This document shows positions 1-11,190 of a stretch of DNA of 64,000 bases, piece after piece. The notes beneath the pieces were generated by a model, which saw only the letters and a program-made list of their open reading frames with translations, did not search any database and had not been told where the DNA came from. The first letter of the stretch is position 1; every line of letters starts with the position of its first letter. A program made the position numbers and the translations under genes. This DNA is from Polytrichum commune (Eukaryota > Streptophyta > Polytrichopsida > Polytrichales > Polytrichaceae): positions 48,942,758 through 49,006,757 of the forward strand of contig OX485805.1 in the NCBI GenBank assembly GCA_950295325.1, written 5' to 3'.

Positions 1-345
1 CATCCATCCTTCTTTCTAGTTGGAATTGTCTAATTCCAACTAAATTCATCCATTCATTCTTCTAGTTGGAATTGTCTAATTCCAACTAGATCCATCTATT
101 CATTAAGAGTTGTCTAACTCCAATGAATAACATTCATCTTTCCAATTCTGGAGCGGTCCAACTCCAATGCACCTCATCGAGAGTTGTCTAACTCATGTGC
201 ACATGTTCTCAATATGGAATGGTCTAATTCCAATGCACTATATGCGGAGCTGTCTAACTCCAGTGCACATGTTGTCAATCTGGAGTTGTCTAACTCCAAT
301 CCATCCATCTTCAACTAGGAGTTGTCTAGCTCCCATCATCCTCCG
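1..345. repeat. Diverged tandem array of short hairpins
   Basis: The core motif is a perfect small palindrome, GGAGTTGTCTAACTCC (GGAGTT, 4-base loop GTCT, AACTCC), or its sister GGAATTGTCTAATTCC. It recurs about eight times at irregular 35-50 base spacing, separated by variable ATCCATCC-type or CAATGCACAT-type linkers. Arm changes are often mirrored in both arms (GGAGTT/AACTCC versus GGAATT/AATTCC). The array runs off the left edge of the window. The reading frame across it is a by-product of the repeat and is not annotated as a gene. Confidence 0.8.
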
Positions 346-473
346 CTTACACACTGGCACATGTGGTTAGAATATTCAATTATCCATCAATATTGGTATT
401 TACCTTACAATGACACTACCGTCGATGACTAGGTACACCCAACCTCATCATCATGGTATACATTAAATGGCAC

Positions 474-629
474 ATTGTCAATTAGCCTTGTCGTTGAGGA
501 CGCCTCGTCGTCGTAGGATGGCAACTAGGTGTAGTTACTTTACAATATCATATTGTCAATTTGCCTCGTCGTTGAGGACGCCTCGTCATCGTAGGATGGT
601 AACTAGGTATAGTTACATTACATTATCCT
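474..629. repeat. Two-copy 78-bp tandem repeat
   Basis: The first unit starts at 474 and the second at 552, giving a period of 78 bases. Both contain ATTGTCAATT, CGTCGTTGAGGACGCCTCGTC and a GTAGGATGG block. They differ at about ten positions. No coding function is apparent. Confidence 0.85.
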
Positions 630-1925
630 TTTGTTGTTCATATCCCCGAGGGATGCACTCCATGAATTTGCAATACTTGCCCCAAGTGGATGCCCAAAAA
701 GGGTAATAATGGAACATATCCCATACATCGTACACTTTGGAGGGACATTGTTGAGGCAAGGTTTATAGGTATAGTTTGGGTTATAATGTGATGCTTCTAG
801 TTTGTAGAAATACAATAAGGTTTCCATATATGTTCCATATATGATTTGCACAATTTTTTTTCTTAATATGTACATTATTTTTTCATTACTTTTTAATATC
901 AATTGTAAATATACATATGGAGGGGGGTTCAAAAATATGCACTCACATGTACTGGTCCTCCACATTGAGTTAACCCCCCCCCCCCCGGAAATAGGATATT
1001 AGTCATGAGTGGGTGCACATATTTTGGATTCTATGACATACATTTGAGGCTATGTCTTGTACACCTGTATGAATGCTCTCGTTTTTCTTCCTTTTTGTGT
1101 ATGTAGGGTTATGGTAATTTGAAGATGATGCACGCACATTATTTTTAATCCTAATGAAGAATGCACCCTCTGAGTTCATATCATGCCCAAACCTTACCAA
1201 ATTTTAAGTAAATGAAGAACCCATACTCTTAAAAAAGTTTATGATATTTTCCTTCACAAAATTCAAAGTTTTCATATAGTCCAATTCATAAAGTTTTCAC
1301 TTTCACTTAAACCTTGCAAGGTACTTGTGTACTTGACCATGCTTGCACCCCACATACCTTATGATTCATACTCGTATCCTCAACAACAAGGACATAATGA
1401 TCAATTAACCCCTAAAAGCCAAGGTGGACAGACAGTCACTGCATCCCAACCATCCCAATGTACACATTTACGTTACAATCTTCTGACTTTGAACATGTGA
1501 ATGGCCGAAAGCTTTTGAAAACCATCTTACCTTTACAAAGATGTCCTCCTTATGGTCGAATCTACCATAAGAGGTGTTGATTTACTTCCAAAAGGAGTTG
1601 TTGAATTGGACTAAACTGAGAATATTTGGGAAGAATTCACTTTGGCCTTGATGGGGTTAAAGATGTTGGTTGGAAGGAGGTAGAGAACCTTAAAATGATG
1701 AAGTTAGTGAAAATATTAAAAGCAAGGAACAAGGAGAGTTTGAAGACCACTAACTAAGATCCAGAGTAAGATTGCAATTCGAATTTGATTTCGATCCCTT
1801 CTTCTCAGTAAATTAGTGAAATACCTTGACATTCCTCTCGTGTCTCATCAAGATGTACACTTGCTCGCATGGAAGTTGGCCCTATTTACACCATAATTTT
1901 TGTAATGCCACCCTCCATAATGTTA
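630..1925. other. Unassigned AT-rich DNA
   Basis: No convincing gene, RNA or repeat structure was found. A run of 13 C lies near 976-989. The short open frames on both strands lack family motifs and are treated as chance. Confidence 0.5.
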
Positions 1926-2140
1926 CTCCCTCTCTTATATCCCAATACCCTAGGGAACAGATGTGCTCAGTTTAGATCTTCTTCCTTTTTTTTCACATGT
2001 CCCTCCTATATATCATGGTTATTGCAATGTTGACCTTGTGTTATCCCATAATGTCACATGCTATGCTAACTCTTTATCATCACGCATCCATGTTAAGACT
2101 ACATACCTCCTTAACATCACGTGCACTTTGGTTGGCACAG
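1926..2140 (+). repeat. Dispersed repeat, copy 1 (related to 58391-58745)
   Basis: The segment starting CTCTCTTATATCCCAA, followed by an ACCCTAGGGAACA block and ending in ATCACGTGCACTTTGGTTG, matches in the same order a longer segment at 58391-58745. That segment has CTCTCTAACATCCCAA, CCTTAGGGAACA and ATCATGTGCACTTTGGTTG. Copy 1 lacks about 140 internal bases relative to copy 2. No terminal inverted repeats or coding capacity were seen, so the class is unknown. Confidence 0.65.
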
Positions 2141-2189
2141 GCGTGATATTAGCGAGGTTATAGTGTACTTCACTGGTGCCTGCACAGAT

Positions 2190-2520
2190 GCAGCCTTGCC
2201 GTTGGACCCCAGAAGATTGGGTGACCGACTATAACCCTAAAACCGGGAGAACCTACTGTAAATAAGCCGTTATTATGTATGTTCGATGCCGATAACCGTT
2301 CTTAGTCGATTCGGGTTTCCACCGACCATAACCGACGTTCATGCCGTGACGCCGGTGACGGTGACAAAGAACGGATACATCTTGCCGCCTTCAGACTGGG
2401 GCCGGATCCTCAACCGCCTAACCGCCCGCCCCTCGCCTCCAACCGCCTTAATCCATGGATATTTCCAGCTAGCTTCCGCACAAGATACGGGAGGCCGTTG
2501 AGTCCACGTTTCGATTTAAA
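2190..2520. other. CpG-dense patch with short exon-like frame
   Basis: By hand count there are about 29 CpG dinucleotides in 330 bases, far above the surrounding AT-rich DNA. At 2188-2270 a possible splice acceptor (TGCCTGCACAG) precedes a short frame, MQPCRWTPEDWVTDYNPKTG, which is weakly reminiscent of a WW domain (Trp, then NPKTG and an aromatic) but ends at a stop six residues later. A 71-codon frame (2286-2501) follows in a different frame. This could be an eroded first exon or promoter of a host gene, or part of a GC-rich transposon. No family assignment is made. Confidence 0.3.
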
Positions 2521-5076
2521 ACTGGTTAATTTGCAAACAGTTCAAAGCGCAACTCATGGAGGATTCAGTACCTATTTGAGTGTAATTGGACAGACATTGA
2601 ATCAACATGGAATGAAATGACCCACCACCTCTTTGAGGGTTTCTTGCAACACGTATTGGAAGAGTAGTTTGATATAGACTGCATCAAGGGCGTGACACTG
2701 CTGAATCCTCTGAATGAGGGTTAATCTGCAGTTCAAAGTCATTTCTACGGAAAAAGACCAATTAGACCGACTTTGAGAGAATTATATACACCAGCTGATC
2801 ACTTACTAGGAAACGTCATAGAATTGATCACTGTGGACGTCTCTTCCTCGAACCTCAGTCTCTATCTGGACGGTGTGAGCTTAGCCAGAAAGAAATATCC
2901 AAAAGCTTATAAGATATCGAGTTACAACTTGAAGGTGTAAGTGAGTGTCTTTGCGGGTCCTCCTCTGATTGCAGGTCAATGCAGTCTCAGAATTCCAAGC
3001 ATGGCAAGCATATATCAGCTGTAGTCTCTGAGATCCAGGAATGTCGTGTTTATGTAGAATTGCGTACTAGCTAGACAGCCCTTACAGGTGAGGAGAATTA
3101 GTGGGTCATGGTATCTATCTAGCAAGCTAGTTCTAATGGCAGCAATATTACTTAGTCCTCATTTTAGGCCGTTATATGGAGGAAGTGCAGAGTTATACTC
3201 CAGTCATATATACTAACAGCTAGATTCAGTCAATATAGATTCAGATAAGTCATTGGATGATCTATTCATACAGTACTAGTAATGCATGGGGTGAGACCAT
3301 GCATGGATCCTCCAGGTTGGTGCTAGACCAAGTCCTTGACTAAGTGAACAGAAACTGAAAGTTGTGTTTTTAAGAAAATTATGTTCACAACAAAATTGTG
3401 GGTCACTCCTCGGGCACTGTGACAAAATGAATGGCTGGCAAGTTCTTCTTATTGTTGGCACCTGAAGAAATTAGGGCTCGTGTCTTGTATCCTTGCAGAT
3501 TCTCCACATATTCTCTCACGTGTGGACATGATTTCTGCAGTTGTGCTAGAAATTTACGTGGCCAACCATTTTTGGTGCATCACTTCAGTGGGATATCTTT
3601 GATTTGTTCACATTCTCTAGAGCTTTTACAAATTTAACTAGCAGGGCATTAATTGCTGCAGCTTTGAGCAGGATTGTTAGTCAACATGGATTAGTTTCTG
3701 CAGCTCGGAAAGTTAATATCATACCATCATGGGGATGGGCACCCTAGTTGTGGATTGGGTACCCAATCTTAGGCTGGGTCATAATCCCTAATGTGCAGTG
3801 TGTTGGAGTGTTGTGGAATATGTCAGCAACAAATTTCAGTTTGAATCTGTAGGACTGAAGCCCCACTTGAGCAACATCAACATTCATGCAACTCGTGTTT
3901 TGGGAAATGTGCTTCGGACAATTTGAGCTCAAACATCGTCATACTGATACATATGGTTCACTGAGAAATATAAAGCTAATGAGAACTTTTCTAGATATTA
4001 AATTTCTTAAAAAGTTCTCTATTTTTCATTTATCTCTCTCAGCCAACCATATGCCTCTGCATGATGAGAATTTCAAACGTCTGCTTGTGGAACTGGAATG
4101 GAAGAATTTGATATCCGAGTGCTACTTTTCTGGTTTGTCTTTTGAGACAGAAGAACACTGGCACTTCTAGGACACCGATGGGAAAGGTTCGTTCGCCAAC
4201 AACCAGCCCTAGGGCATTTGTCATTCCACAGTTACATTATTTATGTCTGTAGTGCTTCTGGTATGACCATGTACACAGCTCTGCATTTGGTCCCCATTCG
4301 CATAGCAGCATAGTTACAATGATGCTAATTGTGCTAGTTGAAGTGTATAAGTCAAATTCTGTGCAGACTTAAGACTTTCTACCAACAGGGAACATCAACA
4401 GGTAAATTGACAATGTTCCACTCACAAATAAGCATCTCAGGAAGAATAAAGAAAAGGGAAAAACAGCTAATGATTTCTTAAGCATAGACCACTACACTGA
4501 ATTCCTGATTTTAATGGCTCGCTCGCACTATTCTCGAGAACAGTCATGGTCACACTTGTATTAGTTAACAAAATCCATGTATAATTTGAGATTCATTATT
4601 TAACACCGGCCATGGCCGTAATCATTAATGGCGAAATTAGGGTTAGTAGATAAATTCACTAGAGGCATAGACAGTTGTGCATTGTATAGATTTCCAAAAA
4701 TTCCACGTCTCATTTGAATTTGTGACCAGTAGCATTTGTGAATCCAATCTGCATTTATGTTGTCCTAGTTCGCATTTGTTCCTATAATTGGGATGGAGCG
4801 GCCTGTTGAGTGCCTGTGCTTCAGCGATGCATCCAGGACTACTTATGAGTGTGACTAATGACTTTGAACAGGTGTGCTTCTCCTCACTCACTCACTCACT
4901 TTTCATTGCGATTTTCAGGCCTTTCACAGAAGTATAACTTGCCAGTGAATTACAGGTGGACCGCGACCGTGAGAAACTTGTTCATCGAAAGTGGTGCAAA
5001 GTTGAACCAGATGTTTCCCAGCTAAATCTAACTTAAGTTATACTTTACTTGCACTGAGGTGATAAATTTTGACTTA
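2521..5076. other. Unassigned DNA with gene-relic appearance
   Basis: The composition is near-unique and no recognisable protein family was found. Short frames such as 3886-4170 carry SANHMPL, encoded by a sequence (TCTCTCAGCCAACCATA, from 4034) that recurs near 22490 and, inverted, near 37670. The motif has the look of a 3' splice acceptor followed by a common exon start. Nothing else is supportable. Confidence 0.3.
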
Positions 5077-5084
5077 CTCTCAGT
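5077..5084 (+). repeat. 8-bp target site duplication (left) of hAT copy A
   Basis: CTCTCAGT directly precedes the element and is repeated exactly at 6164-6171. An 8-bp duplication is the signature of hAT-superfamily integration. Confidence 0.9.
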
Positions 5085-6163
5085 CAGCGCTGATTTTTCA
5101 CAAAGTTTTTGCCCGTCCACGTCCAAAAACCTTGAATTGAAAGGCAAAAATAATTGCAACCTGTCCCAAAACCGGTAGTTTCTAAACCAACCCGTCCCAA
5201 AACTGGTTTGGAAATGAAAATACCCGTCCCACAATACATATAAATAAGTCTCTTACAATGTTGGAATTTTTTTTTAAAAAAAAAAAAAAAAAAAAACAAA
5301 AAGATGTTGACATGTGGCTCTTTGCACTTGGAAACAATAGGATCTTCACAAAATATGCCTTCAATGCGGGTCAGTTATCTGTCTTTTGTTGTCGATTCTC
5401 ATCTTTCCAGACACCCCATTCTAATTTCCTCTGCCACCATCATTTCTTTTTATTTCTTGTCCTTCAATCTCCCATTTCTTTCCCCACACTCTATCCTGAA
5501 GGTGTTTCCATCACCCGTCATCGCCCGTCCGTCACCACCCGCATTCCCTCCACAAGAGGGGTTTTTCTAGACAAAACCTAATCAAAAGTCATCTACGTGC
5601 TACTTTGAAGTAAGAGACTTTAGATGCTTTGATGCGCATTTCATGCGCAAATATTCCAATTGAAAACATCAATTGGAATGCAGTGATGCTTGTTTGGAGA
5701 AATATGAAGGATAGAAGAATTCATCCACTTCTTTGAAGGGTGAGTAGCTCTTTATTTTTAAAATTTTGAACATGTTTATATATACTAATTCTTATTCAAT
5801 TGCTAAGTTTACCTTCAATTATAATCTTTGACATTATGTAGAAAGGTTCTAAATTTTGTGGTTCATGAATTAATGTATGCAGGTGAATCAAGCACTTCAA
5901 GATGGATATTTTGATTGGGTATTAGTGGTTTGATTGCATTATGCGTATATTCACATGTCATATATGGCATAATGTAACTGATAATTATACCATTTATTTT
6001 TTTGGAAAAAATTATCAATTTTTTTAAATTTTTAGAACTTGTCTAAAGTGAATTTGACACGTCCAAAAACCGGTTCATTTTCTAAGAACCCATCCAGTGG
6101 AATGGTTTTTTATTATGAACATGTCCCTGGACATGTTGGGGACCTTGTGAAAAATCACCACTG
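5085..6163 (+). mobile_element. hAT-family transposon derivative, copy A
   Basis: The element is bounded by imperfect terminal inverted repeats: CAGCGCTGATTTTTCACAA at the left end and the complement of CAGTGGTGATTTTTCACAA at the right. The 8-bp duplication CTCTCAGT flanks it. The TIRs begin with CAG, as usual for hAT elements. Subterminal copies of GGACGGGTT/CCCGTCC-type motifs are present on both sides, as expected for transposase binding sites. A poly(A) run lies at 5276-5296. Only the last part of a transposase frame remains, so it is non-autonomous. It is the same family as 9067-10669, in the opposite orientation. Confidence 0.9.
5552..5736 (+). pseudogene. hAT transposase C-terminal relic, copy A
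   Basis: The + frame ends in ETLDALMRISCANIPIEN, then INWNAVMLVWRNMKDRR, then a stop at 5734-5736. This is the hAT C-terminal dimerisation region (the ERGFSKQNLIKSHLR and ETLDALMRIS blocks). The upstream half of the motif is preserved only as DNA, where TAG and TAA codons interrupt it. The copy at 9912-10235 keeps about twice as much. It has no function now. The family normally encodes a roughly 600-900-residue nuclear transposase, so more than 90 percent is missing. Confidence 0.8.
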
Positions 6164-6171
6164 CTCTCAGT
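6164..6171 (+). repeat. 8-bp target site duplication (right) of hAT copy A
   Basis: CTCTCAGT is identical to 5077-5084. Confidence 0.9.
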
Positions 6172-8900
6172 AACAATAAGTGCTGCCGACCGTCATGTAT
6201 GATTGAGAATATCTACATGACGGCTGGACCAATTCTTCTAAGAAGCTTCCCTTGACGGTTCTCATGAGAATATGGACAAAGCTGCTGTCGCAAATTCAAT
6301 ACACAATCGAAATCTGCAGAAAGCAGTTCAATTTCCGATTGTCTGTATCAGTAACGTATTTGTTCACCAACCCTACTTTTGTCACGGCCATTGTCGGCGT
6401 AGAATTTAGAAGTGTTCATGGATTTCACTTGAAACCATGGCAGCTTGCAGACCAATTTTTCTCTTGACAGTTCATTGCGTGCAAGTGTTTTCATCAGATC
6501 CACTGACTTAGCCAAGCAGCCATACAATGGCTTTACATCCAATAATCAACTGGGATCTTGCTTGTGCGGACTATCGTCAACTTCCTGACCTTGGATTCCA
6601 TCATCGATTGGTTCTGACCATAGTGCGAAGGCAGTGAAAAATGTGCTCCATGTGTGAGCCGGGAGTTTGCCATCTTAACCACAACTCCACCTGAGCATTT
6701 TTATAGCGAGCATCCTTCCATTCACTTTGATTCCTGAGTGCAAATTGAGCTGGAATTGATGCTGGAGCACTGCCTATGCTGTTGTCTGTCGGCGATGTTA
6801 GGACAAAAGTACGCAATATAAAATTTTGCAAGTGTTTGCGCTGGGAAGCAGCTGGCTGTGTCATGAAGCGTACTGCATGCGTTTCCTTGTAGTCAGACTA
6901 TTGTGTTCTTTTCTTACTAAAGGTATCCGCTTTACGTATCAAGGAGTCGAAGCACCTTTCCTGCGCTACGAAGTTTTCATCACGAACAAAAATGGTATGC
7001 ACATTACCTTACCTATTATGGAGTGTCTGTTTTGCAAGAGGGTTGAGAGTCATTCTGGTTATGAAGTTTCTGTTTTGCAAGAGGGTTGAGAATCATCGTG
7101 GTTATGAAGTTTCTGTTTTGGAAGTGGGTTGAGTGGCTAATTCGTTTCTTGAAACCCCCTCTTCTGGTAGGGTTTGCAGTGTTAGATCCAAAAGTTGGGA
7201 GTAGCCCAGTATAACTCTGCCACGGACTTCTCTTACATTAGTAATCTTCCTCATGGCCGCGTCTGAATCATCCTTATAGCAGTGGCTGTTTAGAACGAAC
7301 GAAGAGAAGTCACCATTTAGTGTCCTCTTTCGACTTAAAGCTCCTACATCTACAGAAGCAAACCGCACTTCGTATCTTGAGAGCAGGCGCAAGTTTTCCA
7401 GATTCATCGCATCGGGAGCTGCATACTCGTTCTGCTTCACAAACCACAGCTCGCGGCGCACCAGTTCTGCTCCTCATGAGCGATGACAAGCTGCCACAGC
7501 TGCACGCGCCTCAAGGTATGTGGGCCTTGTGCGGTCATTCTTAATCCGATGCCTATACTTGAGTTACAGTGTAAGGCAAGGGTCTTCTGATGAGATTGGA
7601 CTATGTCCTCAATATGTAGATAAACGTCCTAGATCCAATACTTAACAAACATGTTGATCATATAATTGGGAGGCCTATGTCAACATTTAAAGAGCGGAAT
7701 GGATCATCAATTTAGACTCTTATTACTCTTCCGATTCTGAAACTTTGAAAAGCCGACCTTAGTCATTCGCATTTGCTAACTGGATGCTAAGTGCGTTCAC
7801 CTTTGCAAGCAATTCCAACGGCACGGCCAGAAATCTGTGGAGTTAGAGGTGCCTATAAAAGACCATGTCAGTGTCGACATGTCCTCAAAACGCATATGCT
7901 ATGGACATTACAGCTAGCATCACAAATGTTAAGAGTAGCTGTTTGCAAGCACAGTCAAGACGGGGCTTACCACTGTAATCACTCGATAATGCTAAGGCAA
8001 GGTCTCAGGTCTGCAAGAAACCCTCTTGTATCCATTTGTTGTACCGACAAACGACCTTGGTGTTGAATGCAGTTCAATGCCATTTCGGTAGCGATTTGGG
8101 ATCATGTACGCTGTCGTCCCTGCATATCCAGCTGGAAGATCCTCAACAACTGATCACTATCTAGAGGAGCTAATTACTATCTATGATCAACTACCTTGCA
8201 GTTGCGACATGGGATGCCGCGTCTTGCACGTGTATGATGTATAATCAATGCCAAAATCCGCCGTTTCCAGAGCCTCCGGAATGCTAACGTCGTCCTTCCG
8301 CGTTGTAAATGAGCAGTGATCTGGACAATTCTGGTAAACAGCCGATCAGAAATTACCAAATATATGAGCTTCCTCTAAAACTTAAACACCGCCGCAACCT
8401 TCAGACTTTAGCGAGGAACTCAGGCGAGCCGTTATACCGGTATTCGTGATTCGCATGCAAAATTAAATATCGGTAGTTGCAACTGCTGAATCCTGATTTC
8501 TCTTGATTCTCCACGTTTTGTTGCCATTTGATCGTGGCGTGACACGGAGGTGTAACGGCGGCCTGTGCTCGCGGGAGTTTTATAATGTTCAGGTCGCTAT
8601 CTTTGATGGTCTTGACTCTTAAAGGTCCGGGATGGGTGGTCACCAGTGGTGAATTTTTGGCCAGAAGGTCCCGGGTTCGAATCTTTCTAATGCAGTTCTC
8701 TTCTTTAGGGTCTAACTTGACGGTCATCTAGCCAACATCAAAGTATTGTGAGGACAAGGCATTTTGTGGTGAACGCATTATAAATAAAAGTAATGGTTCC
8801 GCCTAGGACACGGAGTTTTATGGGCTAAAAAGAATCGTGTTTTGTGGTTTCTTGGATATTGTATTAGCATAACATTATTAAGTAGTGATAGTGTGTTTGT
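6172..8900. other. Moderately GC-rich unassigned region
   Basis: This stretch is less AT-rich than its surroundings and contains exon-like pieces but no recognisable family. At 7470-7515 the frame MSDDKLPQLHAPQ runs into a consensus donor (CAAG then GTATGT), which could be the end of a first exon; no matching downstream exon was found. Direct copies of a TGAAGTTTCTGTTTTG motif occur around 7060 and 7105. It is most likely an eroded genic segment between two hAT insertions. Confidence 0.3.
8630..8690 (+). repeat. tRNA-like SINE head (pol III promoter-like)
   Basis: GGTCCCGGGTTCGAATC (8667-8683) contains a near-consensus pol III B box (GGTTCGAATC). An A-box-like TGGTCACCAGTGG lies about 30 bases upstream. 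The bases after the B box cannot pair into a T stem, so this is not a functional tRNA gene. It resembles the 5' end of plant tRNA-derived SINEs. No tail or target duplication could be fixed. Confidence 0.45.
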
Positions 8901-8927
8901 TCATGTGGGTCCTGAAAATATAACCTA

Positions 8928-9047
8928 GGGATGCCTCAATCTAGTGCGAGACTTGGATTAAATATGACTAAGATTAAATTTAGTATGAATTTCCAAGTTT
9001 GAGTTTAAACTTAATCTAAGTCTTCTTACACTAGGTTGGGGCATCCC
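8928..9047. mobile_element. Small foldback MITE (about 120 bp)
   Basis: The left end GGGATGCCTCAATCTAGTG is inverted at the right end as CACTAGGTTGGGGCATCCC (18 of about 19 bases are near-matches). Both arms continue into TTGGATTAA/TTAATCTAA. The pairing may extend outwards a few more bases through CCTA/ATGG, so exact ends and target duplication are uncertain. There is no coding sequence. Confidence 0.7.
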
Positions 9048-9058
9048 ATGGTTTTACT

Positions 9059-9066
9059 CTCGTGAC
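9059..9066 (+). repeat. 8-bp target site duplication (left) of hAT copy B
   Basis: CTCGTGAC directly precedes the TIR and is repeated exactly at 10670-10677. Confidence 0.9.
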
Positions 9067-9094
9067 CAGGGGTGTTTTTTCACAAGGTCCCTAA

Positions 9095-9521
9095 GGGCAT
9101 CCCCAGGAGAGATAGTAAGCAACCCGCCAAAAATAATATATTATATGGTGTTTAGGGTGTTTGGGGAGCCCTCCATCTTGGGCGGGGCCGCTCATCTTGA
9201 GTCAGAGCCCACCAAAGCCTAGGCATACCCCCGGTATAATTAGGAAGCAATCAATAAGACAACGACACCTATTATCTGACATGGGATAAAGTAGGATATC
9301 GGAGTATTTGATATTAAAGTAATCTCTTGGCGGGCCGGAGGAGGGCCGCCATATGAACCATTTATGGCGTTGGAAGGCCTTTACTATACCCGGGCCGCTT
9401 CTAAATTATGCCGGACCGGACATTGGTGGGGATCAATTTATGCCGGTACCGCCACCTAAGAACCCGGGATGCCCCATTTTTGGCGTTGGCATGCCCTATG
9501 GCGAGGCTACTGGGGACGCCC
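9095..9521. mobile_element. Tourist/Harbinger-type MITE nested in hAT copy B
   Basis: The TIRs are GGGCATCCCCAG and GGGCGTCCCCAG (right end complemented), flanked by a 3-bp TAA duplication at 9092-9094 and 9522-9524. Removing it restores the hAT sequence: copy A reads GGTCCCCAACATGTCC where copy B is interrupted after GGTCCC. It is 427 bp and locally GC-rich with many CC/GG blocks. The short + frame at 9353-9547 is accidental. Confidence 0.88.
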
Positions 9522-9911
9522 TAACATGTCTAGGGACATGTTCATAAAAAAAAAACATTTCCAGTGGACAGGTTCTTAGAAAATGAACCGGTTTTGGGAC
9601 GTGTCAAATTCACTTTGGACGGGTTCTAAAAATAACATTTTTTAAATTAAAAAATGGTACAAATATCAATTACGTTATGTCATATATGACATGTGAATAT
9701 AAGTATAATGCAATCAAACCACTAATACCCAATCAAACTATCAATCTTGAAGTGTTTGATTCACCTGCATACATTAATTCATCAACCACAAAATTTAGAA
9801 CCTTTTTAACATAATGTCAAAGATTACAATTGAAGGTAAACTTAGTAATTGAATAAGAATTAGTATATATAAACATGTTAAAAAATTTAAAAATAAAGAG
9901 ATACTTACCCT

Positions 9912-10235
9912 TCAAAGAAGTGGATGAATTCTCCTATCCTTCATGTTTCTCCAAACAAGCATCACTGCATTCCAATCAATGTTTTCAACTGGAATATTTG
10001 CACATGAAATGCGCATCAAAGCATCCAAAGTTTCCAACTTCAAGCAGGTACGTAGATGACTTTTGATTAGGTTTTGTTTAAGAAAACCCCTCTCACATAT
10101 TGCAGTGCTCACTGGAATCACCATAACTCTCCTCCACAAGTTACTCAAACTAGGCCAATTGATTGACCACTCTGGAGAAAACACCTGTTGAAGTTCAAGA
10201 TTGCAGGAAGAGATTGTTCCAACGGCACTCTCCAA
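9912..10235 (-). pseudogene. hAT transposase C-terminal fragment, copy B
   Basis: An open frame of 107 codons ends with the hAT dimerisation domain: SLSNLWRRVMVIPVSTAICE, RGFLKQNLIKSHLR and LETLDALMRISCANIPVEN, then a WRNMKDRRIHPLL terminus. In intact family members this C-terminal segment drives dimerisation of the transposase, with one DDE glutamate lying upstream of it; here it is all that is left. The last residues match copy A almost exactly, so both derive from one parent with the same internal deletion. The start codon at 10235 is internal to the ancestral protein. Confidence 0.85.
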
Positions 10236-10669
10236 CTTCTTGAATTCGAGTTAGTTTCAAATGAACCGGTTGAGTTTGAGTGACTGAGTCTAGTTCAGTT
10301 TCTCTGAACTAGTCTGTGGACAAACAGACAAAATGGGGCAGTGGCAGGCTGGCAAATTGGTAATTATAATAGAAAAAGAAAAAATGAACGAAGATAGTAA
10401 GATACTATTGTTTCCAAGTGGCAAGTGCACCAATCACATGCCGACATCTTTTGGGTTATCTTTATCGATTTGTTTTTTCCTTTAACATTTTCATGGATGG
10501 GTTGGTTTAGAAATTACCGGTTTTGGGACGGGTTGTTTTTTCTTCAACCTTTCCATGGACGGGTTGGTTTTGAAATTACTGGTTTTGGGACGGGTTCCAA
10601 TTTTTTTTGCCTTTCAATTCAAGGTTTTGGGACGTGGACAGGTAAAAACTTTGTGAAAAAACAGCCCTG

Positions 10670-10677
10670 CTCGTGAC
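10670..10677 (+). repeat. 8-bp target site duplication (right) of hAT copy B
   Basis: CTCGTGAC is identical to 9059-9066. Confidence 0.9.
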
Positions 10678-10905
10678 CTAAGGTAGAGGGTGCTAGAACC
10701 AACACCCCATCCAAAACCAACACCTATAAATGCCTCCCAATTGCCAACACTTTACAACCTTGAACCGTACCCGGCGGTGTAGGAGTGTCTGGGCCCACGG
10801 AGTGACGGTTTTAGGTGCCATTAGTGGTGCCACCTCATAGCGGCCTCCATGACCTTCATGTACGGTATGTAACGGGCTCCACTCTATCTCGGGTTGGTTC
10901 AAGGT

Positions 10906-11062
10906 GGGATTAGGGTCACTTCACACACGAACCAAGGGCCATGACCACGGAATGGTGAGGACCCTTGACTATCATCCAAAGGCCGTACCAAGGGTAATGA
11001 GCTACCCACTTTGTGTGGGGTCGGGTCCTCAAACATAGTGTGAAGTGAGAATGGACCATGTT
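10906..11062 (-). repeat. Small CACTTCACAC-ended foldback repeat, copy 1
   Basis: GGTCACTTCACACACGAACC at the left is inverted as GTGTGAAGTGAGAATGGACC at the right. The same arrangement, reversed, occurs at 14150-14312 and 15165-15332, so this is a dispersed MITE-like family of about 150 bp. Confidence 0.6.
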
Positions 11063-11190
11063 AAGGGACTGTTGCATATTTTATTAGTGAGAAAAGAGGG
11101 GCAACCCTACTTCACTAGTTACATATCTTCATTCTCTCTTTTCTCACTTTTTTTTTTCGAGTTTTACATCGGTGAGGAAGGAAAGAGAGC

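Larger units (their letters stand above)
9067..10669 (-). mobile_element. hAT-family transposon derivative, copy B (contains a nested MITE)
   Basis: The termini are CAGGGGTGTTTTTTCACAA at the left and the complement of CAGGGCTGTTTTTTCACAA at the right, with a perfect 8-bp duplication CTCGTGAC. After removing the nested element at 9095-9521 the length (about 1.17 kb) and layout match copy A. The coding direction is minus. The right subterminal region has a 62-bp direct duplication (starting near 10493 and 10555) built on GGGTTGGTTT and GGTTTTGGGACGGG, probable transposase-binding repeats. It is non-autonomous and inserted just outside the Harbinger element that begins at 10681. Confidence 0.92.

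Noticed and set aside
1-345. CRISPR-like array
   Set aside because: Short palindromic repeats with spacers look superficially similar, but units are only 16 bases, spacers vary irregularly and are themselves related, and the rest of the window is plainly eukaryotic.
5084-5364. Minus-strand frames with a Phe-rich start
   Set aside because: They cross the poly(A) run at 5276-5296; the Phe/Lys stretches are homopolymer translation.
8611-8690. Possible tRNA gene
   Set aside because: A and B boxes are present, but acceptor and T stems cannot pair; a SINE head explains it better.
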